From Liquidambar formosana (Eukaryota; Streptophyta; Magnoliopsida; Saxifragales; Altingiaceae), in contig CM077831.1 in the NCBI GenBank assembly GCA_039720395.1, positions 1,151,001 to 1,215,000 of the forward strand: a DNA stretch of 64,000 nt, read 5' to 3'. Numbering within the stretch: position 1 is the stretch's first letter; each line of letters opens with the position of its first letter. Below, piece after piece: positions 33,373 to 44,602 of this stretch. The position numbers and the translations under genes are program-made. The notes beneath the pieces were generated by a model. The model saw only the letters and a list, made by a program, of their open reading frames with translations, searched no databases and had not been told where the DNA came from.

Positions 33373-34659
33373 ATGGAAGCCCTAGACAAGTTCTTAAGTG
33401 ATTTTCTGAAAGTTATGAGTGCGGAGGCAAGGAAGGAATTCAAGTGCTACTGCTTGGATCCATTGTTTTCTTTGATGCATGTGAAGCTTGAAACCACACT
33501 TCTTATTGCTGCTACATACTTTTGGGATCCCCAACTTCATGTATTCCATTTCAACTACGAAGAGCTATGCCCAACAATGGAGGAATTTTGTGCTTTGTAT
33601 GGAGTTTCACTTGTAGGACCTTTCATCCTCCCTACTCCACGCTCAAGTTACCTAATTTCCTTCTCCAACTTCTTTGGGATTTCTCAACAAGAGGTCTCCA
33701 TATTTGTGAAGGATCATATGGTGAATCTCATGGAAATAGCAACTTCCTTTTTGGCTCATGATAGCAAAGGTACCCTGAATTTCAACCTTACTACTCAACA
33801 TGCTCTTGCTTTTTGCTTGATTGGTCGCTTCCTCGTCTCCACGGGGACTCTCTATGTCCCTAGTCAAATATGTGAACTAATCCCTTTCCTTCTTGAACAT
33901 AACAACCTGATTCCCATGGTGTTAGCTGAAACCCTCAATAGCTTAGACAAGGTTCATGATAACTCACAAGCCCTATTAGGAGGAAGCCCCATTCTACTGC
34001 AGATGTGGCTTCTTGAAAGGCTTAATTTCTTGTCTCCTACCACCATTAATCCATACAAACCTCAACATTACTGTTGCCATCGGGTTGAACTCCCTGGTCA
34101 ATTTTCTTTGAGGGAATGGTTAGGATACTTCCAAACTCTCTCATGGCGAAACATCAAGTGGTTTGCCCTCATATGGGGATGCAAGGAACAAATTCTTCTT
34201 CGATCTTCTGGGTGTGCTATGGTCAAGCTCATAGGGTTGAGATCAACTTCATTCTATTAGACTTCAAGAATCCTTCGCCAGATGGGTGCCATGCAAACCA
34301 TACCTACTTCTGTGGTATTCGATCATTCGGTTGAACCTGTGGGCCCCACAATAGTTAAGTGGGCCAAGACTAGATGGACTGACCAGCTGAAACTGACTCG
34401 AATTGAAAACACTGATGGGCCTTATGTCATGAGCCCTGAATACAAGACATGGTTGAAGACTAACTTGGGTGAAAGAGAAACCCTACGCAGGGAAAGGATT
34501 TATGACCTTATCAAGGACACAAGGCTTGGGTTTTGCAGAGAAGACATTCTAGAAGCAGTGGAAGCAGCACATGCTCATGACTTACGAAAGAAGCGAAGAC
34601 TTGAAAGAAAGGAGAAGAAAGCAGACCAAGAGACTCTGAAGAAGAACAAAAGGACTTGA
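33373..34659 (+). pseudogene. DUF7745-like protein gene B, one internal stop
   Basis: Single-exon frame of 428 codons plus terminator, interrupted only by TAG 34258-34260 after LIGLRSTSFY; copy A has a Trp codon there. The N-terminus reads MEALDKFLSDFLKVMSAEAR, then FWDPQLHVFHFNYEELCPTM and EEFCALYGVSLVGPFILPTP, resembling the start of DUF7745. The middle is hydrophobic/helical (ATSFLAHDSKG, HALAFCLIGRFLVSTGT). The C-terminal half has LREWLGYFQTLSWRNIKW and a basic, coiled-coil-like tail (LRKKRRLERKEKKADQETLK). Function is unknown. It lies 470 bp after the PMD gene on the same strand, antisense to element B's pol. Having the same pair at locus A suggests a two-gene cassette carried by the retroelement. 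Gene-wide decay is light compared with the copia pol remnants. Confidence 0.75.
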
Positions 34660-35009
34660 AGACTTTAGAAATAGGATATCTATGGCATGTCAATAGTTCT
34701 TTATCTAACACCAATAAATTGCTATGTCAATCAATTAGTTCTAAATGAATTGCCAATAATAATTCAATTTTGAGATTTGCCGTTGTGGTGTTGTTTGGAC
34801 CGCACCCAAGGTAACTTTATGGGTTGCCTACGTATCCCCATCCTTTTTTCTTTTTTCTTTTTCTTTTTCTTTTTCTTTTTTTCTTCTTTTTTTTTTTCTT
34901 TTTCTCTTTTTTTTCTTTTTTTCTTTAGGAATGGGGAATCAGGCCCTCGTAGTTCAAATGCCTTAACTTTTGCCTAGACCGCCCTTATGGGTTTTCAACC
35001 TAGCAGGCC
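34660..35009 (-). other. Element B region between pol stop and antisense genes
   Basis: Non-coding. It holds a T-rich tract (34840-34925) and, at 34967-35005, the motif GCCTAGACCGCCC...GGTTTTCAACCTAGCAGG, which recurs three times in element C (about 41576, 41620 and 42480). TGGACCGCACCCAAGGTAAC at 34797 also recurs at 42326. Confidence 0.65.
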
Positions 35010-35762
35010 TTACACATAATACTTCTTCAATTGATCTAAGTTGGTAGGGCGAGCAAACTCAATTCCATCCAAATCCATGAGGCGAATAGCCCCTGCTGGC
35101 AATATCTCTTTAATGACATACGGGCCACCCCAACTTGGCTTGAACTTCCCTCGTGGATCAAAAATTGGAGCTCTGATTTCTTTCAACACCAAATCCCCTT
35201 TCTTCAAACCTCGGTCTTTGACATGCTTGTTGAATGCTCTCGCAACCCTTCACTGATATCCCTGCACATGATATAAGGCCCTCAATCGCCTTTCATCGAG
35301 CAATGCCAGCTCATGATAACGGTTCTTAACCCACTCTGCTTCTGCTATCTGACTCTCCATGGCAACCCGTAATGACGGTACCTCCAACTCAATAGGCAAA
35401 ACAGCCTCCATCCCATACACCAAAGAATAAGGGGTAGCCCCTGTTGACGATCTTATAGATGTTCTATAGCCCCACAAGGCTAAGGGTAACTTCTCATGCC
35501 AATCAGTGTAAGTGTCAGCTGTTTTTTGTAGTATCTTCTTAACATTCTTGTTGGCGGCCTCTACTGCTCCATTAGTTTGCGGGCGATAAGGGGAGGATAG
35601 ATGGTGCACTATATTGTATTTCTGCAAAAGCTCCGTGGTTTCTTTCTGAAAGTGCTGACCATTTCTGAAATAATCTCATGGGGTACCCCATACCTATAGA
35701 TGATGTTGAGTTGTATGAACTGCGCTACCTTCTTGGCATTCAGGGTCTTAAAAGATGCTGCC
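35010..35762 (-). pseudogene. Element B pol, integrase C-terminal half
   Basis: Minus-strand end of a Ty3/gypsy polyprotein. From 35762 it reads integrase core (LNIIYRYGVPHEIIS), the PQTNGAVEAANKN block with the third catalytic acidic residue (E), WGYRTSIRSSTGATPYSLVY, then the C-terminal GPY/F-type module (FKPSWGGPYVIKEILPAGA), ending at the pol stop at 35010. Two lesions are visible. About one base is missing near 35661-35665, where the second catalytic Asp (SDNG-type motif) should be. An in-frame TGA lies at 35250-35252. The N-terminal side of the same domain lies at 58523-58658 beyond element C. Coordinates follow the TSD CTGCC (35758-35762). Confidence 0.9.
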
Positions 35763-38700
35763 TGTGGACCCCGAAAAAGAGTTAAGGCCCACGAGGGGTT
35801 TTAAGTTTGAAAAAGGAAACGGAGTCGCCACCTTATTTTTTAAAGGAAACAAGGAAAACCCTAAAAAACAGTTTTGTTTTAGGAAAACAAAAGATTGACT
35901 CCATATTTAAAAATGGAAAGGAAAATGATCTTTTGGAAACCAGAGAAATCGGGGATTCGGAGGCTAAGTTACGATATGGGAAGGTTCTAGGCAAAGCCTA
36001 TAGGCACCCATATCGCCCTAAACGGTCTCTTAATTTAATTGGGCTAAATCAAAGTCTTAATCACACACAAATCAACAGTTATCATCGCAAGACAGCATGC
36101 ATATCATTCATCCATTCATCCATATAATCAAGTAAATCAAAGAAAAATAGAAAAAGAAAGAGGGGGGAGAAAACCTAGGATACTTAGTATCCTAGGGCGG
36201 ACTTGAACCTCACAAGGAGCGCCTACGTACCATGTATGGAAATACATGGATCAAAGTCCACGTAGTTCGAATAGGAATAGGGTTATAACCTAATCAAGGC
36301 CTATGGTAAACCCTAAGTTTCCTTTCATGTAAAGCATGGTAAGTTTCCAAAGTAAATGATTCTCAAAGGATTTTTGGTAAAATATGGAATTTTGATAAAG
36401 ATGGAAACTTTGATTTAAAAGGCAATTTTTAATGAAAGGATACTATAGGAATCACCATATTCCCCTATTAGGAAACAACCCTAGGGGGGGAGAAAGGGAA
36501 AGTTTCAAAGAAAGGAAAGAAGGGTGAATTGGGGCACCCTCATACCCTACTTACCTTAAGCGAAAGCAACTTGTCAAAGTAACCACCCTATTGCATAGGG
36601 TAATTACCTTATTTGTAAGATTTCATCTTACAATAGCCAAAATAACCACCTCACATTGGTGGGGGAGTTGCACCTGTTGTACCTGTCAAAGCACCTGCCA
36701 TTTCCATGCAAAACATACCAAAAATACCAACCAAACAAGCTAGATTCCAAATCAAGCCATTATCATGCCCAAACATGGGCTAACACATGCTCAAAACATC
36801 ACATCAAGGACAAATAACAGATCTGGACAGAATTGAAATAAGGCTTAAAATCAACCACAAGTCATGCAACAACATGAATTATAAGCTAACTAAAACCCTA
36901 ATTCAACCCTACATGCAATGACATGCAAAAAACCCTAAAATCAACTATATGAATGCTAGAAATATCATAGTTACCTAATATGGAACACATATGCAGCAAC
37001 TATGAAGAAAAAACAGAGAAAATCCCTAACTAATCATGCTATATGCAACTTTCCTAATACAAGGATGAATGAAACCCTAGAATCACACTAGTGCATAAAA
37101 TTCCATGAAATAACCCTAAATCATGCAAAACAGAATATGAACAGCACTCTAACCATGCATATTAATCAATGGAATGATCCACACATGATAAAGACATAGA
37201 CTTTCACATGAAATAAAGCTATTCTAAGCATAAACTCAATTTCAGCACTAAGGAAACCCTAGAATCCCAAACATTCAGTAAATCACATGGAATAGTATCC
37301 TAGCATACTAAACAGCCCACAAATATCATCCTAACATGCATACTAGCTAATGGAAACAACAAAATACAATAAAAACATAAGCTTTAATATGCAAAAGTGT
37401 TATTTCATGCAGAAAACCAATTTCAGCACTAAGGGAACCCTAGAATCCCAAACATGCAGTAAATCGCATGGAATAGCATCCTAGCATACTAAACAGCCCA
37501 TGAATATTATCCTAATCATGCATACTAACTAATAGAAGTAGCAAAACACAATAAAAACACAAGCTTTAACATGGAATAATGCTATCCTATGCAAAAACCC
37601 TAATTTGAATGAAAGAGAGAAAGGGGGAGAGGTATACCTATGGTGAAGTCCCCTTTTGCTGCTGTAGAGAGTCCTCCTCCTCTTATTGTACTGCTGGAAA
37701 TTCCTTCCTTCAAACCTTCAAGCCCAACTCCAGCCCTCCTTCAAGCTTTCTCTCACACTCTCTCACTCAAAGTTTAGGTTAAACTACCCTAAGGATGGCT
37801 GCCATAGCCTCCAATGTGCCTCTTACTTCAAAAATTCCCTCCTCCATTGCTGAAGTATAAGGGGGTATTTATAGGGATTGAGGTAAAACCCTCAATGGTT
37901 GGGATTAAAACCCTAGGGATTGATCCAAGGGCTCTTAGAGGTTCCCTTGGGGCTCAAGTAGGTCAAATAGGGCTGAAATTAGGGTTAAATGGCGGCTGGA
38001 GGCGTGCAAATCCTAAAAAATAGGGAGGGAGCCGCGTCAAGACTCAAAAAAGGAAAGTGGCTCGGGTGACCACCTGGGGCTGGGCGGCTAGCCACCTGGG
38101 CCCAGGCGGCTAGCCGCCCGGGCCTGGGTGGTCACCCGAGGCCATGTCAGCTTAAGCCCATTTTTGACCCTTTCGACTTCCAAATGCGTTTCCGGGCTCA
38201 AATCAACTCCGATTTTGACGAAACGAAAGCCAAAACGACCGTGTTTCGAAGGGGAATGTAATTTGAGTCACTTGAGGGTAAGAAACCCTAGCCATGGCTG
38301 CATGGTTGGGTCCTACGAAGGTGGTTAACCGCTATGCCTCACCATCGCTTAGCTTAGGTATGCACATAGGGTCGCACCGAGTGCTTTCCAATTCGAAATT
38401 CAACCTCCCTAAACACATTTGGGGATGAAATTAAGACCCATCAAGGTCAAATGAGTAGTCATAGAGTGAAAATCATGAACCAATTCGGGCTAACCCGAAG
38501 TAGGTCTCTTAGCCAACCTGAGCCTTATTGAGCCATTCTAATCCCGAACCATCAATTCATCGAATTGAACCCACAAATACCTCAAATGCATCCATATGAA
38601 CTCCTATTGACAACTTGGAGATCATTTCAAGGTCAAATGGAAAGTTTGTGACCAAAAAGACGATTATGCCCCTCAAGTCACAAAAGTTCTTATTAAACCT

Positions 38701-38848
38701 CAAGATCAACTCCAAATCGAACCAAAATTCATACACATCATCCTTAGGACTCTGAAAACTCAATGAAAAAGACTAGACTCAAAAAAGGAAACAAAAAGAT
38801 ACATGATATGATAAACCCTAGCTAAGGTGGCAAAAATGGGGTGTGACA
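35763..38848 (-). repeat. 3' LTR of element C (3086 bp)
   Basis: TGTGGACCCC...GTGTGACA. TATA box on minus at 37866-37873, 80-bp palindrome 38061-38140. Two ~180-bp-spaced related segments begin at 37241 and 37421 (TTTCAGCACTAAGG...). Confidence 0.96.
38061..38140. promoter_or_regulatory. 80-bp palindromic module, 3' LTR of C
   Basis: Arms CTCGGGTGACCACC/GGTGGTCACCCGAG, inner GGCGGCTAGCCGCC is itself a perfect palindrome. 188 bp upstream of the TATA box in the transcribed direction. Confidence 0.93.
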
Positions 38849-38891
38849 GAAGCCCCTCATTGGTGCAGCAAGTTTCACTTGCGAACCAATG
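38849..38891 (-). other. Polypurine tract and adjoining nested hairpin, element C
   Basis: PPT (minus ATGAGGGGCTTC) overlaps an inverted repeat 38858-38891: outer CATTGGT/ACCAATG, inner GCAAGT/ACTTGC. Element B keeps the stems, though the sequence between them differs. Confidence 0.78.
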
Positions 38892-39004
38892 ATAAAAGAA
38901 CATCCCATTTTTGCCTGGGAGAGTAATTGCATCAAATTCAAATGGAGAACTCCATCATCCTATGGAATTCATCACATATCTTAAGCAACTAGAAGTCAAT
39001 GTCT

Positions 39005-41043
39005 GGGTAAAGGTCAATACCCAAGACAAGTAGAAGTAACTCTAAGTGAAGGTCAACCCCTAGGATGAGTACAAGTCAATACTCGAAGAGAATCGGTATT
39101 GGGAGTGAAGGTCAATACTCAGGGTGAGTAATAGTCAATACTCGAAAGGAGTAGGGATGAATATGAGTGGAGGTCAACACTCGGAGTGAGTACCAGTCAA
39201 TACTCGAAAGGAATAGGAATCAGTATTCAGAGTGAAGGTCAACACTCGGGATGAGTACCAGTCAATACTCGAGATAAATATGCTTTAATGATTAGAATGA
39301 GTATGGGTCAATACATAGGGTGAGTATGGGTCAATACTCAAGATGAATATGCGATAATATTCAGGGTAAGAATGGGTCAATACTTAGGATGAGTATATAT
39401 CAGTATTCGGAATGAGTATAGGTCAATACTCAGGAGAGCCAATAAAACATCGTATGAGTAAGAGTCATTACTCAAACGAGAACCCATGATGGATAGAATT
39501 CAACATCCATACTGAAAATCTAAAAAGAAATTCCATGAATAGAAGTCAATACTTAAAAACACACAAGCAAGGGTCAATGCTTGCTATGAGTAAAGATCAA
39601 TACTCATAAAGAAAAGCTTACGAGCAAGGGTCATTGCTTAAAATGAGTAGGATTCAATACTCACAGAGAAAGTCACACGAGCAAGGGTTAACACTCAAGA
39701 TGAAATGTATATAAGCAATGGTCAATGCTTGAAATGAGTAGGATTCAATACTCACAGAGAAAATCACTCGAGCAAGGGTCAATGCTCAAGATAACATGTA
39801 TATAAGCAAAGGTCAATGCTTGAAATGAGTAGGATTCAATACTCACAGAGAAAATCATTCGAGCAAGGGTCATTGCTCAAGATAAAATGTATATAAGCAG
39901 AGGTCAATGCTTGAAATGAGTAGGATTCAATACTCACAGAGAAAATTATTCGAGCAAGGGTCAATGCTCAAGATAAAATGTATATAAGCAAAGGTCAATG
40001 CTTGAAATGAGTAGGATTCAATATTCACAGAGAAAATCATTCGAGCAAGGGTCATTGCTCAAGATAAAATGTATATAAGCAGAGGTCAATGCTTGAAATG
40101 AGTAGGATTCAATACTCACAGAGAAAATTATTCGAGCAAGGGTCAATGCTCAAGCCAAAGTCAATGCTTGAAATGAGTAGGATTCAATACTCACAGAGAA
40201 AATCACTCGAGCAAGGGTCAATGCTCAAGCAAAAGTCAATGCTTGAAATGAGTAGGATTCAATACTCACAGAGAAAATCACTCGAGCAAGGGTCAATGCT
40301 CAAGATAAAATGTATATAAGCAAAGGTCAATGCTTGAAATGAGTAGGATTCAATACTCACTTAGAAAATTATTCGAGCAAGGGTCAATGCTCAAGATAAA
40401 ATGTATATAAGCAAAGGTCAATGCTTGAAATGAGTAGGATTCAATACTCACAGAGAAAATCATTCGAGCAAGGGTCATTGCTCAAGATAAAATGTATATA
40501 AGCAAAGGTCAATGCTTGAAATGAGTAGGATTCAATACTCACAGAGAAAATCATTCGAGCAAGGGTTAATGCTCAAGATAAAATGTATATAAGCAAAGGT
40601 CAATGCTTGAAATGAGTAGGATTCAATACTCACAGAGAAAATCATTCGAGCAAGGGTTAATGCTCAAGATAAAATGTATATAAGCAAAGGTCAATGCTTG
40701 AAATGAGTAGGAGTCAATACTCATAGAGAAAACTATATGAACAAAAGTCACTGTTGGTGATGAGTAGGGGTCAATACTCAAAGAATGCTGAGAGATTGCA
40801 TAGGTAGAAGTCAATACCTAAAACAATAACATATGAATAGAGGAGACATGCCGAAGGGGTTTGGAATCAATACCTATGATGGATAAGAATCAATATTATA
40901 GAACAAACAAGGATCAATGCTCGAGAAGGGAGTATGAGTGAATACTCAAAATGAGTGAAGGTCAACACTCAAGATGAATAAAAGTCAATATTCCAAATGA
41001 GCAAAGGTCAATGCTCAAGAAAAAAGAGTATAGGTAAATACTC
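39005..41043. repeat. Array of covarying 18-nt dyads, with 91-bp tandem repeats
   Basis: About 2 kb built of modules of the form 5-nt arm, 8-nt loop (usually ending GTCAA), complementary 5-nt arm. Examples: GGGTA/TACCC at 39005-39022; GAGTA/TACTC at 39067-39084; GAGTG/CACTC at 39165-39182; GAATA/TATTC at 39211-39228 and 40976-40993; AAGCA/TGCTT at 39565-39582; GAGCA/TGCTC at 40999-41016; AGGTA/TACCT at 40802-40819. Between about 39690 and 40730 three modules (AAGCA, GAGTA, GAGCA types) are joined into a 91-bp unit repeated about ten times, plus two shorter ~64-bp units. The open frames in it are repeat artefacts. Confidence 0.93.
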
Positions 41044-43315
41044 ATAGGGTAGAACGAAACATTAGTTAAGTAGGAGTCACTACTCATAAGACAAGGTTGG
41101 TATGAGGACAAAGCCAACACCACATAAAGAAAGAATATCATTCACACGGCTACTTGGTGCAACCCAATGGTGAATACTCAAGCAAATATGGTCATGGGAA
41201 AATGGACCTCCAAAACTCAATGAACACTGCATATTACTAATGCACACATCAATTAATCAATCAACTCAAGTAAAATTGATTCACACAGATTTATGAGCAC
41301 AAGTTCATGCACAGAAATATTATCTAGAAATGGTTTTGCAAACCTATCATTCTTTTTCCTTAAAGACCTCTTTACATACTTAGCACAATCATGGAATTTT
41401 CAGAAGCATTTTTCTTTGTTTATAAAATGGTGGTCGAGCCTTCTTAGGAAACAATGCAATTTAGGAGGATCGGATCAAACCCATGAATTCTTTTTCAAGG
41501 TATAGGAATGGAGTGGAATCACCTCTTATTCTCTTCTTCTTTCTTCACTTCTCTTTTTTCAAAACCCTAACTTTTGCCTAGATTGCCCTTACAGGTTTTC
41601 AACCTAGCGGGTTGCCCTAATTTTTGCCTAGGCCGCCCTTTCGGGTTTTCAACCTAGCAGGCTCTTCTTCTTTTCCTCTTTTTTTTTTTTTTCTTCTTCT
41701 TTTTCCCTTCTCTCCTTAGCAAAAAGAAATTCAACTCATGAAGCCCCAGCCCATTCCCTTCATCAATTCATTCAAGTTCTTTGAACAATACAAACTAGCC
41801 CCAGCATTCATTCAAATTCTTCTTTAACAAGCATAATCAGCCCCTGGGTTCATAACACATTCACGTTCTTCAATTGAGCAAAATAAATCAGCCCCCAATC
41901 TCACGAAATCACATGCCTACAGCTAAGGCAAATCGTTTCATAGTGGTTACTGCTACCCCTTTTCCATCATTAAATCCATGACAAGGGTCTAAGTCAAAAG
42001 GTAAGAAGATATAGAATTTGATGGAACCCACAAATGAATCATCATGATTGAATACTTTCAAAGGACGAGGTCTATGACCACTAGAAACACACAAGACTCA
42101 AGAGAGGCGAAAGAGGAAAGTGGAGGGACATCCGAAGGACTCAAACCAAACAAGAACAAGAAGAATAATCAAATTAACTTTCTCGGTGGCATGTAGTATT
42201 TTAGCTCACTAATTTAATGAATAAGACTGTTCCTTCTTAACTTAGTCACAAAGAATTGCCTTCAATGGTTGGTTATATGTAAAGCCTCTTTCTTTTTCCT
42301 ATTTTTTTTTTTTTCAATGAATTGGACCGCACCCAAAGTAACTTTATGGGCTGCCTACGTATCTCCACATTGATCTTCACAAGACATTTACAAAACAAAC
42401 ATTTCTTTTTTTGGTGGAGAATCAGGTCCTCGTAGTTCAAGGGATTCATTCTTCATTTTTTCAATAACCCTAACTTTTGCCTAGGTCGCCTTTTCAGGTT
42501 TTCAACCTAGCGGGCTTAGGCTCTACACATAACCACATAGGGACCACCCTTTACTTGGCTTGAACTTCTCCAACGAGTCACAAACATGGGTTGTAGTCTT
42601 CTTTGATCATAAAACTCTCTTGATTGTTGTTGATTCTCCTTCTTGAGGCTTTTGGATGTTAATCCCCTCCCTTTTCTTTTGTACTTTTTTTTGTTTTTTT
42701 GTGCACTTTTCACTCTTTTTTTTTTTTTATTTTCACAATTTTTCTTTTGACTTTTGTTTTTTTAGGGAGAGGGAAATAAACATCTCCAAAAGCTCACCAT
42801 GCTAATTGATTTCTTCTTTTGATCTTTGAATTGCTTCTTACAAGGGTTTCAAGATCTTCTCAAGTTGCTTGACCTAGGTCTTCATGTAGTGTAGTGGGCG
42901 GGTGGCCCCTATGTTTACCATTTTGGACTTCTCATTGTTTCCAAGTTAATCAATTATAGCTCATTCATCATTCATTATGTTTGCTCTTCTAGTGGGAAGA
43001 GCTTTCGAGCTTCTTAGGAAATATTTTCATGCCACTTTGATTGTCAATTGATTGAGGAGAAGAGAAATAGAGAGACAATGGAATTATTGAAATCAAACTT
43101 TTTATTGAGGGAATGAAGGTGAATACATTGACAATGACTGGGACTCAAAAGACTCAAAACTTCAAAGGACGTTTGACTCGAAAGACGAAAACAATCAAAT
43201 AACTAGAAAACAAAGAAATAAACCCTAAGTCTTCTGTAGGACAAACAACCTAAACTCTTTATCACAAACAGTCATGACAAAATTGGTGCGACAATAAACA
43301 CTAAATGGATTGCCT
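41044..43315 (-). other. Element C non-coding region with remnant of pol end
   Basis: No intact gene. T-rich tracts lie at 41675-41705, 42300-42315 and 42715-42730. Three copies of the GCCTAG...GGTTTTCAACCTAGC motif occur (about 41576, 41620, 42480). At 42535-42590 the text corresponds to the last part of element B's pol (minus-strand VKGGPYVV against element B's WGGPYVI), next to the same motif as in B. A Tat-like pol was therefore once here and has been deleted down to a scrap. Confidence 0.7.
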
Positions 43316-44602
43316 TTAGAGTGAATGATTGGGTACCTTAGGTGGAGAGACAATCCCCTTGTCAAAGAGGTCTTGGATTTCATGTTTCAACCTTGGGCAT
43401 CGATCAGTGCTATGCCCTTTGCCTTGGTGGAAGTCACAATACTCATTCTCTTTAAAGCGACGAGGTAATGGGTTAGGCAACGGTGCTGGGTCAAGGGATT
43501 GAAGCAAACCTTTCACCTTCAACTTCTCAAAAACATCGCTTAATGGCATGTAGAGTTTGGTAAATTGGCGGGACTGTTGGGGAGATATGGCATTAACATG
43601 CCTATGTGTCTTTCCATTACTTCCAGTTCGGGAACTCCCTAATATCTCATCTTCCTCAATTGTACCGTCACCAATGGCATCTTCTACTTGAGTTCCAGCC
43701 CCAATCAAGGCCTTAAAGTTTGGAAAATAGCTTGCAAATAGATGCTTATGGTAGATAGGGAGGAGGTTCTTAACTACCATCTGAATCTGCTCTTCTTCAT
43801 TGGGTCGGTTCACCATTTGAGAAGCCTTTCGTCTCCACCTTGTAATGAAAGCAGAGAAAGTCTCATTAGCCCTTTGTTTCGTGGTCTCTAGGTCCCTTCT
43901 TGTGACATCCACCTCAGTGTTGTACTTGTAGTGCTCCGAAAACTCATTACATATGTCCTCCCAAGTCCGGGTTCTATTCTCATCCAAGGCTAGGAACCAC
44001 TTTAAGGCAGAAGTGGCTAAGGTTTCATGGAACATTTAGGCCAAGAGTTCATCTGTTGCTCCTCGAGGGTGCATGGCTCGTACATACATCTTCAAATGGG
44101 TCTTGGGGCAACCCGTTCCATCAAACTTTTCTAATTCGGGCATCTTGAATTGTAATGGGATACGAGCTTGAGGAAACAAAGATAGGGTACGTACATCTAC
44201 CATGTCATCCGTCCTACGGATTCCCTTTGTAGTTCTCTCCAATGCTTCTACCTTGCTAGCCAACACAGAGTCTGTATCAGAGGTCTTCCCCTTACTTCCC
44301 CCTTCTAGGTTAAAAATTTCAGGTGGTTCACTCCCCTTAGGTTTAGTACTTCCTCCTTCATTGGTCTTAGTGCCTTCTCCAGACTGAGTCCCATCTTCGG
44401 TGTTATCTCCCGGGGTACGGCCATTATTCTGTTCGGGTTCCGATATCTTATGTTGGATCTCTTGGGCCATTTTCAATGCTCTCTCAGATACATCAGTGGT
44501 GTAATCAAGCTTGGTCATGATGGCTTTCAAACAAGCCTCAAGGTCAAAGTTCCTTTCACTAGTCCCTTTGTTAGCCATCTTGGGTTCAAAATTTGAGTCC
44601 AA
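43316..44602 (-). pseudogene. Element C gag, with internal stop
   Basis: Ty3/gypsy gag on minus. The first frame (44602-44036) begins MDSNFEPKMANKGTSE, has a coiled-coil-like stretch, an acidic/Gly-rich linker and the block RRTDDMVDVRTLSLFPQARI, then FDGTGCPKTHLKMYVRAMHP. An in-frame TAA at 44036-44038 follows DELLA. The same frame continues (44035-43316) through the capsid-like core (FHETLATSALKWFLAL, TWEDICNEFSEHYKYN, ETFSAFITRWRRKASQMV), and near its C-terminus has a C-x2-H-x4-H-x4-C knuckle (CDFHQGKGHSTDRC), ending at 43316. It is the only recognisable protein gene of element C. Whether a shortened or read-through product is made cannot be seen. Confidence 0.88.

Noticed and set aside
35807..36127. 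106-codon plus frame, repeated at 55481-55801 and in part at 9545-10008
   Set aside because: Lies inside the LTRs of B and C, antisense to transcription; conservation follows LTR homology.
40089..40319. Open frame with repeated MLEMSRIQYSQRK units
   Set aside because: A translation of the 64-bp and 91-bp repeat units; open only where unit length is a multiple of three within the short units. Not a gene.
39690..40730. Regularly spaced repeats that might suggest a CRISPR array
   Set aside because: Plant DNA, no unique spacers, repeats are contiguous 91-bp units inside an LTR element, no cas genes.
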